From Gammaproteobacteria bacterium (GTDB lineage: Bacteria; Pseudomonadota; Gammaproteobacteria; Steroidobacterales; Foliamicaceae), in contig WTGP01000029.1 of the NCBI GenBank assembly GCA_011523505.1, positions 1 to 54,206 on the forward strand: DNA of 54,206 nt, read 5' to 3'. Positions 18,177 to 27,681 of this stretch are shown one piece after another. Positions within the stretch are counted from its first letter, which is position 1. Every line of letters begins with the position of its first letter. Below the pieces are notes generated by a model. It did no database searches and had not been told where the DNA came from. It saw only the letters and a program-made list of their open reading frames with translations. Both the position numbers and the translations under genes were made by a program.

Positions 18177-19268
18177 CTACTCGCGCGCGGCCAGGTAGCG
18201 GCGGCCGCTTTCCATCAGCCGCACGAACGCCGACTCGTCGCCGTCGCCCACAATCCGGGCGAGCTTCCCGACGGTGGACATCAGCTCGCCCAGTACTTCC
18301 GCGCCATGCGGATTCAGCTGCTGGATTTCGAAGTACAGGTGCGGGTTGTCGGCGGCCACCGCGCGGGCAACGTCGAGCTGGGCATCGAAGGTGGTGCTCG
18401 ACATGCGCGCCAGCACCGGCGCCTGCTCGCCGCTTTCCTCCAGCGCGTGGATGAACGCCAGGTTTATCGCATGGGAGACTCCCAGCACCCAGGCGATCAG
18501 CCGGTCGTGCTGGTCCAGCGGCACCGGCAGGATTTCGGCCATCGTGCCGTCGAACACCTCCGCGGCGGACCGGGCCGCCTCCGGCGCACCGACGTCCATC
18601 AGCAATATGTGACAGCCGGACAGCAGGTCGGTATCGGGTCCGAACATGGGATGGATGGACGCCACCTGCATTCCGTCCGCGGCCATGCGGGTCAATTCGT
18701 CCTTCACCGGCGCCTTGATCGACGCAATGTCGAAGATCAGTCCGGCATGCCGCGCCCGGTGCATGTCCCTGAGAATGCCGGCGCTGGCCGCTACCGGAGC
18801 GGCAACCACCGTAAGTTCGAATTCGCCCGAGGCTTCGCGCCAATCCTCCACGTGGGGAAGTTTCCGTGGCGGGGTGTGCGGATCGGCAACGGTTACGGCG
18901 TAGCCCTGGGACCCCAGGAACTCGCAGAACCAGCGGCCCATCTGGCCGCCGCCGCCCACCACCAGCGCCCGATGGCCCTCGCCCTGACCGCGCGCCTGCA
19001 GCCGGACCCGTTCCTGGCGCGACAACGACGCATTGATCAGCAAGCGCACGATGTTCTCGGCCAGATCGCCCGGCAGGCCGGCCTTTTCCGCCTGATCGCG
19101 GGCCCGGCCAACCACGCGCACCTCCTGGGCGAAATCGCGCGAGGGAACGCCGGCATCGTGCTTGACCTTGCCGACCTGCGCGGAAATTTCCTGGCGCTCG
19201 GCGAGCAACGCGATGATTTCGCGGTCGATGGCGCCCAGCTGTTTTCTTAGGTCTTCGAGGTTCGGCAT
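18177..19268 (-). CDS. tyrA: Bifunctional chorismate mutase / prephenate dehydrogenase (T-protein)
   Basis: This 363-aa fusion makes 4-hydroxyphenylpyruvate for tyrosine synthesis. Residues ~1-90 are an AroQ-type chorismate mutase (LRKQLGAIDREIIALLAERQEIS, VGKVKHDAGVPSRD). From ~95 on is prephenate dehydrogenase, with the NAD motif ALVVGGGGQMGRWF, and FDIASIKAP, IHPMFGPD and HAINLAF. The CM-PDH fusion is a hallmark of gammaproteobacteria such as E. coli. Feedback control by tyrosine is expected from the family. It lies upstream of the D-hydroxyacid dehydrogenase gene. The ATG start gives the standard N-terminus. Confidence 0.96.
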   Translation of the reverse strand: MPNLEDLRKQLGAIDREIIALLAERQEISAQVGKVKHDAGVPSRDFAQEVRVVGRARDQAEKAGLPGDLAENIVRLLINASLSRQERVRLQARGQGEGHRALVVGGGGQMGRWFCEFLGSQGYAVTVADPHTPPRKLPHVEDWREASGEFELTVVAAPVAASAGILRDMHRARHAGLIFDIASIKAPVKDELTRMAADGMQVASIHPMFGPDTDLLSGCHILLMDVGAPEAARSAAEVFDGTMAEILPVPLDQHDRLIAWVLGVSHAINLAFIHALEESGEQAPVLARMSSTTFDAQLDVARAVAADNPHLYFEIQQLNPHGAEVLGELMSTVGKLARIVGDGDESAFVRLMESGRRYLAARE

Positions 19269-19345
19269 GGGGATACCGGGTTACGGCGAACGGCGAATTG
19301 TACGGGCGCGCGCACGCCCGGGACCGGCTCCCCCGCCGGGGACGG

Positions 19346-20446
19346 TTATTCGGATACCGGCTCTTCGGCCAGGTTCAGCGCCGCGGTGACCGAAGCGAAG
19401 GGGACGAGCTTGAAGTTCTGGTTCTCTTCCGGTTGGCGATTGAACCCGTCCTGCACGACCAGCACGCCCTGCTCGAATCCCGGCCCCAGGTTGACGGAGG
19501 TGACCGCCAGGCCGTCGGTTTCCTCGGCGCCATCGATCCCGGAATCCGGATCGTCGGCCACTCGCACGGAGCCGAGATATCGGTCGCCGTCATTGAGATC
19601 GTAGAAGGCAAACGTGAAGTCGCCCTGGCTGGAAGCAACCAGAAACGCGCGCCCCTGCCCGGTTCGATAGATGTCCAGCCCCTCCACGTCTGCGGCCAGG
19701 CGGTCCGAATCCACCGAATCAAGAAGCGTTTTCTTGCCGGATCCCCCGGCGCCCGCCGGCATCTTCCAGATGCCATGTTCTTCCTCGCCTATATATGCGA
19801 TACCCGTACGGTCGTCGACGACACAGCCCTCGGGCTTCGTGGGAAGCGAGAACCGGTCGATGCGCTCCGGCTTCAGTTCGCCCCCTTCAGTCAGACGCCA
19901 GATCTCGTATTCTCCGTCGCTGCCGTTCACGTAGGCGTAGGCGATGCCGGCGGCATCCAGGTGCATGCAGATGCCGTACGGATCATCGATTTCCAGCGCC
20001 AGCGCCAGCGCCAGTTCCACCTGCCCGTCCGCGGAAACGGTGTATATGTCCATCGCGCGTTCGGTGCGGTTGGTGCCGACCGCCAGGGTCGCCGGACCGC
20101 CGGCCATCGCCACGCCCTGGCGCAAATCCACGTTGTTAACGCGCCCGCGCGGCAGGAACTGCACTTCTTGTCCGGAAAGATCGTAAACCGACAGTCCGCT
20201 ACGCTTGTCGGTCCCCAGAACAAGGCTCAGAGACGCGTCGGCCGGATGTATCCAGATCGCCGGATCGTCGGCGGCGTCGCCCTGGCCGCGCACCGGTTCC
20301 GTCTCCACAACGGCATAAACGGCTGGATGATCGGTGCGTGTCGCTACCGCCGGATCGTCCGAGCATCCGCCCGTTATGCCGCCGGCCAGGAACGCGGCCA
20401 ATCCCGCCGCCATCAGGACGCGGCGCTTGCTCACTGCCGGCCGCAT
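19346..20446 (-). CDS. Beta-propeller phytase (3-phytase), lipoprotein
   Basis: This 366-aa exported phytase strips phosphate from myo-inositol hexakisphosphate. The signal peptide ends in a lipobox (GITGGC, Cys at about 28), so it is probably lipid-anchored. Beta-propeller phytase blocks are clear: DDPAIWIHPADASLSLVLGTDK, GRVNNVDLRQG, NGSDGEYEIWRL, PTKPEGCVVDD, ADVEGLDIY and ETDGLAVTSV, whose acidic residues bind Ca2+ in the family. The ATG overlaps the stop of the upstream TonB receptor by one base (TGATG), so the pair is translationally coupled. A Pho-box-like site lies upstream of the pair. Confidence 0.94.
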   Translation of the reverse strand: MRPAVSKRRVLMAAGLAAFLAGGITGGCSDDPAVATRTDHPAVYAVVETEPVRGQGDAADDPAIWIHPADASLSLVLGTDKRSGLSVYDLSGQEVQFLPRGRVNNVDLRQGVAMAGGPATLAVGTNRTERAMDIYTVSADGQVELALALALEIDDPYGICMHLDAAGIAYAYVNGSDGEYEIWRLTEGGELKPERIDRFSLPTKPEGCVVDDRTGIAYIGEEEHGIWKMPAGAGGSGKKTLLDSVDSDRLAADVEGLDIYRTGQGRAFLVASSQGDFTFAFYDLNDGDRYLGSVRVADDPDSGIDGAEETDGLAVTSVNLGPGFEQGVLVVQDGFNRQPEENQNFKLVPFASVTAALNLAEEPVSE

Positions 20447-23325
20447 CAGAAGCTGCGGTAGGAGATCCCGAACACGTACGAGCGTCCGATTTCGTCGTAC
20501 TGGCCGTTGTAGCGCGAACGGCCGTAGTAGCGATAGTTGGGCTCCTCGCCCAGGTTCATGGCGTTGAAGTAAAGCTGAAGCTGCTCGTTCACGTCGTACT
20601 TGACGGTCAGGTCGATCTGGTGATGGCCGTCCTCGTACAGGTCGTTGCTCTGGTCCCCCAGGTTGATCTCGGCAATGCGATTGCCGATGAACGCCGAGGA
20701 CAGCCTGACGCTCCAGCCGTAGTTCTCGTAGCCGACCACGAAATTGGCGACCAGGTCGGCCTGCAACGGCAGTTTCGACTCGTTACCGCGGCCGGCGTCC
20801 GGGCCCAGGCCGAGGTCGGCATCGCTGTCGGTAAAAGTGGCGTTGGCCATCAGGATCAGGCCGCTCAGCGCCCCGGGCAACTCGGTGAACTGGCGGGTCC
20901 ATCCCAGCTCCAGCCCGTAGAGGCTGGCCGACTGGCCGTTGAGCGGCTTGAATACCTCAAGGTCGGTCACGGCGATGTTCCCCGCGTATTCCGACGGGTT
21001 CGCGATGGAACTCACGTCGGCATTGAACACGAAGTCGTCGATGCGCTTGTAGAACGCGCCGGCGCTGAATACGCCCATGTTGCCGGGGTAGTACTCCAGG
21101 GCAAGATCCATATTGCGCGACTTGTAGGGCTTGAGTTCCGGATTGCCGGCTTCCACGGCCATCTCGATCTCGTCGTCATCCTGCTCGATTTCGATGGCGT
21201 CCGGAGTGGGGTTGAGGTCGCCGAACGACGGCCGCGCGATCGAATGGGTATAGGCCCCGCGCAGAACCAGGTTCTTCGAAAGCTTGTAGCGCAGATTGAT
21301 GCTGGGCAGGATGCTGCTGTAATCGCTCTCGTAGCGGGACCCGGAAATCTGCACGTCGTCCTGGCCGTCCACGTCCACTTCGCGAACGTATGCGCCCCGG
21401 GCGGTGAAGTCGGTGCCCTCGTAGCGGACTCCATAAACGAGGCGCAGATCATTCAGGTCGAGCCTCTGCATCAGGTAGAGCGCGGTTACGTTTTCCTCGA
21501 TATCGTAGTCGGCCGCGGACCCGACCCGCGACCCGTCCTCGTCCATGATGAAGGGACAGGCGCTTTTATCGTAACTCTCCAGCAGGCAGGCCGACGATCC
21601 GCCGATGTTGCCCCAGACGAAACTGCTCTGCAGCCCGGGGTTTACGTAGGGCCCGTAGGGGCCCAGCATGTAATCGGCCGAACCGGACACGAACTGATCG
21701 AGAGTGGGCACGGAATCGAACGCATCGTCGAACTTCTCGAAGATCCGCAATCCCGCGTCCCGGTTCTTGTCACGCGCGCGGTACTTGCCGCCGAAGCGGA
21801 TGTAGCCGGGATGTCCGCCGAAAGTCATGTCGCGGGTAATATCGAACTTTAGGGCGGTCTCCTCGTCGTTCGTGAAGTTGTCCTCGATGGTGATTTCGTC
21901 CAGCTCGAAGTTGGCCGCCGCTGCACCGTCCGCGCTGTAGGAAAGCGACGGAACCCGGCCCAGGTTCTCGTAGCGCGCATACTCCACCCCACGGAGCTCG
22001 AACTGGGAATCGACGCGGCCCGGCTCCTCCTCGCTGGCCTCCGAGTACCCCGCGCTGTATTCCACCGTCCAGTCGCCGATCAGGTGCTCGCCGCCGACAA
22101 GCACCGAGAGGATTTCCTGCTCCTCGTAGCGGTCCTTCAACTCGCGCTGCAAACGCGTGTCGGTGGAGGTCAGGCTGTCGTTGTCGTACGCCAGGTCGCC
22201 CTTGTCGAGCTTGAACTCGATCCGGTTGCGCAACTCAAGGTCGGAAAAGTCGCTGTACAGCGTGCGCATGTAATAGCTCGTAGTTTCACTGGCGCGAAAG
22301 TCCAGGTTCAGCGCCAGGCCGTTGCGCTCGCGGGTGATCTCGTAATTGCGCATCTCCATTTCTTCGTGATAGCGCACCCCGCCGTCTTCCGCCCAGCCTC
22401 CGTCGGCCTCCAGATTGTCGGTGCCGAATTCCCGCTCGTTGGTCGAAATGCTCATCGCCAGCCCCAGCTCGCCGCCGGCCAGATCGAAAGCGTTGGTGAA
22501 GGTGCCGGAGAACTTGTGGCCGCGGCTGCCCTGCAGGTCGTTGTAGAAGGACTGGCCCTTCAGCTTGTAGCTCATGCCCTCGCGGTCGAAGGCGCTCAGG
22601 CTCTTGATATTGATGGTGCCGCCGATGGCGTCGCCGTCCTGGTCCGGGGTCAGCGTCTTGGTCACCTCCAGACTCTCCACGAGGTCAGAAGGAATAACGT
22701 CGAGCGCCACGTTGCGCCGGTCGCTTTCCGGCGCCGGCACGTTAAGACCGTTGATGCTGGCCACGTTGAGCTGCGGGTCTATGCCCCGCACGCCCACGAA
22801 GCGGCCCTCGCCCTGGTCGCGCTCGACGAACACGCCGTTGATCCTCTGCAGGGCCTCGCTCACGTTTTCGTCGGGGAACTGGCCGATCGAATCGCTGGTG
22901 ACGACGGAGATCAGGTTGTCGGCGGAGCGCATGCGGTTGATCGCGCCGTAGGCGCCGGCCGCCTGCCCCACGACGATGATGTTCTCCATCAGGCCCACCT
23001 GGGAGCCGATCCTGACGTTGGCCTCCTCGGTGGCGTCATCCCGCACCGTCACCCCGACCGAAACCGGTTCCGCTCCCACATAGCTGACTTCCAGTTGGTA
23101 CTCGCCGGCCGGGACGCTCTGAAACCGGAAGCGGCCCGATGTATCGGTAACGCGCTCGATGTTCAGTTCCGGAAGCGCTACGATCGCGCCCTCGAAATAC
23201 ACTTCGCCGGACTGGTCGCTAACGCGACCCTCGACCGCACCCTCGGCAAGAAGGCTCGAAACGGGCAGAAGAAAGAAAAGCCCCGCCAGGACAGCACGGC
23301 GGGCAAGGGTTTGGTACAGAGACAT
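20446..23325 (-). CDS. TonB-dependent receptor of the phytase operon
   Basis: This 959-aa outer-membrane receptor has a signal peptide (AVLAGLFFLLPVSSLLA), then an N-terminal carboxypeptidase-regulatory-like domain (VEGRVSDQSGEVYFEGAIVAL, FRFQSVPAGEYQLEVSYVG). Next come the plug (SVVTSDSIGQFPDENVSEALQRINGVFVER, RGIDPQLN, VTKTLTPDQDGDAIGGTINI) and a long barrel ending in Phe. The ATG at 23325 is chosen because GGGGAG lies at Shine-Dalgarno distance; upstream in-frame ATGs would run into the regulatory region. Coupling to the phytase gene suggests uptake of phytate or lower inositol phosphates (inference). Such pairs are known in other aquatic proteobacteria. Confidence 0.94.
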   Translation of the reverse strand: MSLYQTLARRAVLAGLFFLLPVSSLLAEGAVEGRVSDQSGEVYFEGAIVALPELNIERVTDTSGRFRFQSVPAGEYQLEVSYVGAEPVSVGVTVRDDATEEANVRIGSQVGLMENIIVVGQAAGAYGAINRMRSADNLISVVTSDSIGQFPDENVSEALQRINGVFVERDQGEGRFVGVRGIDPQLNVASINGLNVPAPESDRRNVALDVIPSDLVESLEVTKTLTPDQDGDAIGGTINIKSLSAFDREGMSYKLKGQSFYNDLQGSRGHKFSGTFTNAFDLAGGELGLAMSISTNEREFGTDNLEADGGWAEDGGVRYHEEMEMRNYEITRERNGLALNLDFRASETTSYYMRTLYSDFSDLELRNRIEFKLDKGDLAYDNDSLTSTDTRLQRELKDRYEEQEILSVLVGGEHLIGDWTVEYSAGYSEASEEEPGRVDSQFELRGVEYARYENLGRVPSLSYSADGAAAANFELDEITIEDNFTNDEETALKFDITRDMTFGGHPGYIRFGGKYRARDKNRDAGLRIFEKFDDAFDSVPTLDQFVSGSADYMLGPYGPYVNPGLQSSFVWGNIGGSSACLLESYDKSACPFIMDEDGSRVGSAADYDIEENVTALYLMQRLDLNDLRLVYGVRYEGTDFTARGAYVREVDVDGQDDVQISGSRYESDYSSILPSINLRYKLSKNLVLRGAYTHSIARPSFGDLNPTPDAIEIEQDDDEIEMAVEAGNPELKPYKSRNMDLALEYYPGNMGVFSAGAFYKRIDDFVFNADVSSIANPSEYAGNIAVTDLEVFKPLNGQSASLYGLELGWTRQFTELPGALSGLILMANATFTDSDADLGLGPDAGRGNESKLPLQADLVANFVVGYENYGWSVRLSSAFIGNRIAEINLGDQSNDLYEDGHHQIDLTVKYDVNEQLQLYFNAMNLGEEPNYRYYGRSRYNGQYDEIGRSYVFGISYRSF

Positions 23326-23401
23326 GGGCGCAATCTCCCCGATTGGCAACGATTCAAGACTTGGACGCTTGTGCATTCTCGGCCGCGGGAAAGTCAGAGG
23401 C

Positions 23402-23430
23402 ATGACAAAAATGTGACATTTCCATGACGC
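23402..23430 (-). promoter_or_regulatory. Pho-box-like array of three 7-bp repeats with 11-bp period
   Basis: Read on the minus strand, three half-sites GCGTCAT, ATGTCAC and TTGTCAT are separated by 4-nt spacers GGAA and ATTT, giving an exact 11-bp repeat. The PhoB consensus is CTGTCAT repeated with a 4-nt AT-rich spacer; the matches are 5, 5 and 6 of 7. The site lies 76 nt upstream of the TonB receptor start and 47 nt upstream of the PafA-like start, in the shared divergent region. PhoB control of both operons is inferred from this and from gene content. Confidence 0.65.
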
Positions 23431-23477
23431 AGGCAAGTTCACTTTGCGGTAAATTGGCCCGCTTGCGGAGAATTTGC

Positions 23478-25166
23478 ATGAACGGACCAAGCCGGCTAGC
23501 GCCATTGGCCGCCCTGCTTGCGCTCAACCCCGTCTGGGCGCAGGTCGCTGCCGTGACCGGCGAACCGCCGACGCTGACCGTAATCCTAGTCGTGGACCAG
23601 CTGACCGCGGACCGGACCCGCGAATGGGCGCTGAAGGACTCATCGTCGGGATTCCGGCGCCTCTGGCAGGAGGGCGTGGTTTACGAGAACGCCGCCTACG
23701 ACCACGCGACCAGCGCCACCGCTCCAGGCCATGCGACGATCGCCACGGGCGTCCACCCGTCGAAGCACGGCGTGATCTCCAATTTCTGGTACGAACGCGA
23801 GGTGGGGCGGCCCTTCCCCAGCGTTTGGGACAGGGAATACGGCGTATCCCCGTCCCGCCTGGCCGCGCCCACGCTGGCCGACATTCTTCATTCCCGCTAC
23901 CAGGGACAAGCGAAGATCTTCTCGGTGTCCATCAAGGACAGGGGAGCGGTTTTCACCGCCGGACGGCAGGGCAAGGCGTTCTGGTATTCCACCCGCAGCG
24001 GCGGTTTCGTCACCAACGGCTTCTACTACCCCGAAGGGGCTGAACCCGAATGGCTCTCCGCATACAACGAGACCGCCTACCGGCAGGTTCCGGCGGCCTG
24101 GGATTTGCTGATGCCCGGCGAAACCTACGCACGCGAGGACGACCGGCGCCACGAGAGGCCGCCGCAAGGCTGGACCCGGGTCTTCCCCCACGAATACGCC
24201 CCGGCGGGCACGCGGCAGTACTACGACCAGTTGCGCTACGCGCCCGACGGCGACCGGATCACGATGGGCCTGGCGCAGATCATTATCGAGAACGAGTCGC
24301 TGGGCCGGGACGACGTTCCGGACCTGCTCTCCGTCAGCCTGTCCGCCACCGACCGCATCGGGCACGCCTTCGGGCCCGACAGCCGCGAGTCGGAAGACAA
24401 TCTCCACCGGCTGGATCGGCTGCTGTCGGAATTTCTGGACTATCTCGACAGCCGCGTCGGTCCCGGTCGCTTCCTTCTGACATTAAGCTCCGACCACGGA
24501 ATGAGGCCGATTCCGGAATACGCGCCCGGCGCCGATCCCGAAGCGACGCGGGTTTTCTCAAGGCGCCTGACCGAGGCCCTGAACCGCCGGTTGAGTTCCG
24601 GCCTCAACGCAACCGGCGCACAGGATTTGAGGGTGGTCGGAGCGCTGAACCGCCAATTGAGTTCGGAACTCGACGTGGACGAAGACCTGGTGACGGGCAT
24701 CGTGATGCCCTGGGCGTACTTCAACCTTGCGGCCATAGAGCGCCTGGAACTCGACCTGGATTCGGTCCGCCGCATGGCCGGCGAATGGCTTGAGGCCCGC
24801 CCCGAGATCGCGCGGACAGTGCCGGTTTCGCAACTGGACGACTGCGGCGGCGACCGGACTTGCGAACTGATCCGCAACGTCTGGTTCGACGGGCGCAGCG
24901 GGGAGATGTACGTGGTGGAATCGCAAAACAGTTTCGTCAGTGCGGACCCGCCCGTTTACGCGGCCAGCCATGGATCGCCCTACCTGCCGGACCTGCGCGT
25001 GCCGGTACTGTTCTACGGTGCGGACCTGAAAGCGGCGATCGTTGACCGGCCGGTCACCCCGCGCCACATCGCCCCCACGCTGGCCCGGGCGCTGGGCCTG
25101 CCGCCAATGGAAAACTGGGAGAAACCGCTGACCGAGGTAACGGGCCGGCCGGGGGAACCGCAATGA
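23478..25166 (+). CDS. PafA-like alkaline phosphatase (phosphate monoesterase)
   Basis: This 562-aa exported phosphatase of the alkaline phosphatase superfamily should release phosphate from phosphomonoesters in the periplasm or at the surface. A signal peptide ends at PVWAQ. The probable nucleophile is T81 (ATAPGHATIATG); metal ligands fit D40, DRIGH, SSDHGM and ASHGS. The IKDRG motif (K153, R155) matches the Lys and Arg that mark PafA-type monoesterases rather than diesterases. The ATG at 23478 is chosen because the signal peptide then starts cleanly. A short near-repeat occurs inside (LNRRLSSGL, then LNRQLSSEL 22 residues later). The stop overlaps the M1 peptidase start. Confidence 0.88.
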   Translation: MNGPSRLAPLAALLALNPVWAQVAAVTGEPPTLTVILVVDQLTADRTREWALKDSSSGFRRLWQEGVVYENAAYDHATSATAPGHATIATGVHPSKHGVISNFWYEREVGRPFPSVWDREYGVSPSRLAAPTLADILHSRYQGQAKIFSVSIKDRGAVFTAGRQGKAFWYSTRSGGFVTNGFYYPEGAEPEWLSAYNETAYRQVPAAWDLLMPGETYAREDDRRHERPPQGWTRVFPHEYAPAGTRQYYDQLRYAPDGDRITMGLAQIIIENESLGRDDVPDLLSVSLSATDRIGHAFGPDSRESEDNLHRLDRLLSEFLDYLDSRVGPGRFLLTLSSDHGMRPIPEYAPGADPEATRVFSRRLTEALNRRLSSGLNATGAQDLRVVGALNRQLSSELDVDEDLVTGIVMPWAYFNLAAIERLELDLDSVRRMAGEWLEARPEIARTVPVSQLDDCGGDRTCELIRNVWFDGRSGEMYVVESQNSFVSADPPVYAASHGSPYLPDLRVPVLFYGADLKAAIVDRPVTPRHIAPTLARALGLPPMENWEKPLTEVTGRPGEPQ

Positions 25167-27637
25167 CGGAATCGGCAAGGATGAAAAACGACAGTAAAAC
25201 GGGAGAAACTTCAGTGCTTTCGAAACAATGGACACGCCGGCGCCTGCCGGCCGCGGCCGCCGCCCTGCTGACCTGCGCGGTGGGCTGGAGCATGGAGAAC
25301 ACGAACGAGCCGCCGTTCGAGGACAAGTTCCGGCAGCTTGAGGAAATACTTCCGACCCCCAACGCCTACCGCAACGCCGCCGGACAACCCGGCCACGCCT
25401 ACTGGCAGCAGCAGGTGGACTACTCGATTGAGGTAACGCTGGACGAGGAGAAGCGGCGCATCTCCGCCACCCAGACCGTTACCTATCACAACAACTCGCC
25501 CGACACGCTTGGCTATCTGTGGCTGCACCTGGACCAGAACCGGTTCCGCGACGACTCGATCGCGGAAATGAGCCGCACCTTCCAGGACGCCTCCCCGCCG
25601 GATGCAGGGCAGGACGATGCGGCGCAGATCAGCCTCGGCAACCTGCGCCGGCTGCAGTACATGGACGACGAGGACCTGGGGTTCGAAATCGGCGCGGTGA
25701 CCGACAGCAACGGGCAGCCGATGCCGCACGTGATCGTGGGCACCTTGATGCGCATTGACCTTGCGGCGCCGCTGGCGACCGGCGAACGGACCGAGTTCAA
25801 CGTCGATTTCGCCTACAACATCGTGCACGGCTCCGCATTCCGGGCGCGGGGCGGCTACGAGCACTTCCCCGACGACGCCCGCACCGGCGGAAACCACATC
25901 TTCGCCATCGCGCAGTGGTTTCCGCGCCTGGCCGCCTACACCGACTACGAGGGCTGGACCAACAAGGAATTCCTCGGCTCGGGCGAATTCACGCTGGAAT
26001 TCGGCGACTATGACGTGGCCATCACGGTTCCCTCGGACCACATAGTCTCGGCCACCGGAGTACTGACCAACGGCACGGAAGTGCTGACGGCCGAACAGCA
26101 GGCGCGGCTCAGGCAGGCCGAAACCGCCGAACGGCCGGTTTACATCGTCACCCCCGACGAGGCGCGCGAGAACGAACGCGACGGCGCCTCCGACACCGCC
26201 ACCTGGCGTTTCTCCGCGAAGAACGTGCGCGATTTCGCCTGGTCCTCGTCGCGCAAGTTCATCTGGGACGCGAAGGGCATGCGGCAGCCCGGCGCCGAGC
26301 AGGAACAGGTCATGGCCATGTCCTTCTACCCCAAGGAGGGCGGGACGCTGTGGTCGGACTATTCCACCGAGGTCGTGATCCACGCGCTGGAGGTGTACAC
26401 GCGGTTCACGTTCGACTACCCCTGGCCCACCGCCCAGTCGGTGAGCGTGGGATTCCTCGGCGGCATGGAATACCCGATGATCACCTTCAACGGCCCGCGG
26501 ACCACCTTGCGGGACGACGGATCGCGCACCTACACCCTCGGCGACAAGCGCTTCCTTATCGGCGTGATCATTCACGAAATCGGCCACTTCTTCTTCCCGA
26601 TGATCGTGAACTCCGACGAGCGCCAGTGGACCTGGATGGACGAAGGCCTGAACAGCTACCTCGACGCGGTGGCCGGGCGCGAGTGGGACCCGGAGATCAA
26701 CTGGGCGGTAGAGCCGCACGACATGACCGACTACATGACCTCGACCGACCAGGTGCCGATCATGACCCAGGCCGACAGCCTGCTGCAGGTGGGCCCCAAT
26801 GCCTACGGCAAACCTACGGCCGCGCTCAATATCCTGCGGGAGACGATTCTGGGCCGCGAGCTGTTCGACTTTGCCCTGAAGGAATACGCCCGCCGATGGA
26901 AATTCAAGCGGCCGACGCCGGCCGATTTCTTCCGCACGATGGAAGAAGCCTCGGGCGTGGACCTGGACTGGTTCTGGCGCGGCTGGTTCTACACCACCGA
27001 CCACGTCGACATCTCGCTCGACCGCGTCTATGAAATGCGTCTGGACACCGAAGACCCGGACGTGGACTACGCCCGGCTTCGCGAGATCAGGGAGTCCGAG
27101 CCGCCGTCCGTATTCGTCGAGAAGAACCGGGCCGAGGGGAGGCGCACCTGGGTCGAAAAGAACCCGGACGTGCGCGACTTCTACGATGAGAACGACGAGT
27201 TCACGGTAACCGAGGTGGAACGCAAGCGCTACGAGGAATTCCTGGCGGGTCTCGAGGACTGGGAACGCGCCACCCTGGAACGGGCGGTGGACGAAGACCT
27301 CAACTACTACATCCTCGAGTTTTCCAATCTCGGCGGGCTGGTCATGCCCATCCTTCTAGAAGTCACCTACGCCGGCGGCCGGCGGGAGCGGATCGACCTG
27401 CCGGCCGAGACCTGGCGGCGCGCGGCGCGCGGCGTAAAGAAACTGCTTGTTACGCCGGAAAAGATCGCCAGCATCGTGGTGGACCCGAAGTGGGAGACGG
27501 CCGACGCGGACATCGAGAACAACTACTATCCCAGTCGCATGATTCCGTCGCGGATCGAGGGCGTAAGGATGCCGCCGTCAGGAAACCTTGCCGACCGCGA
27601 CATCATGCACAACGTCAGGAGCGAGGAGAAGGATTGA
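25163..27637 (+). CDS. M1-family zinc metallopeptidase
   Basis: This 824-aa exported peptidase of clan MA has the zinc motif HEIGH at residues 471-475 with the third ligand E494 (WMDEGLN), exactly the HExxH-x18-E spacing of the M1 family. The exopeptidase-type GGMEYP lies about 60 residues earlier. The N-terminal domain has the M1 saddle-like beta structure (ISATQTVTYHNNSPDTLGYLWLHL-like). The first ~45 residues hold basic residues and a hydrophobic run that may be a signal peptide or anchor. ATG 25163 overlaps the phosphatase stop (ATGA), so the two are coupled. Its job beside phosphatases is not obvious; it may supply amino acids from extracellular protein. Confidence 0.93.
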   Translation: MTESARMKNDSKTGETSVLSKQWTRRRLPAAAAALLTCAVGWSMENTNEPPFEDKFRQLEEILPTPNAYRNAAGQPGHAYWQQQVDYSIEVTLDEEKRRISATQTVTYHNNSPDTLGYLWLHLDQNRFRDDSIAEMSRTFQDASPPDAGQDDAAQISLGNLRRLQYMDDEDLGFEIGAVTDSNGQPMPHVIVGTLMRIDLAAPLATGERTEFNVDFAYNIVHGSAFRARGGYEHFPDDARTGGNHIFAIAQWFPRLAAYTDYEGWTNKEFLGSGEFTLEFGDYDVAITVPSDHIVSATGVLTNGTEVLTAEQQARLRQAETAERPVYIVTPDEARENERDGASDTATWRFSAKNVRDFAWSSSRKFIWDAKGMRQPGAEQEQVMAMSFYPKEGGTLWSDYSTEVVIHALEVYTRFTFDYPWPTAQSVSVGFLGGMEYPMITFNGPRTTLRDDGSRTYTLGDKRFLIGVIIHEIGHFFFPMIVNSDERQWTWMDEGLNSYLDAVAGREWDPEINWAVEPHDMTDYMTSTDQVPIMTQADSLLQVGPNAYGKPTAALNILRETILGRELFDFALKEYARRWKFKRPTPADFFRTMEEASGVDLDWFWRGWFYTTDHVDISLDRVYEMRLDTEDPDVDYARLREIRESEPPSVFVEKNRAEGRRTWVEKNPDVRDFYDENDEFTVTEVERKRYEEFLAGLEDWERATLERAVDEDLNYYILEFSNLGGLVMPILLEVTYAGGRRERIDLPAETWRRAARGVKKLLVTPEKIASIVVDPKWETADADIENNYYPSRMIPSRIEGVRMPPSGNLADRDIMHNVRSEEKD

Positions 27638-27681
27638 CCGCGAACACGGCCTTGAGATGACCGTCGAAGCCTGACGCGAAG

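Noticed and set aside
25211..27004. 597-codon minus-strand open frame
   Set aside because: Antisense to the M1 peptidase gene, which has the HExxH-x18-E motif.
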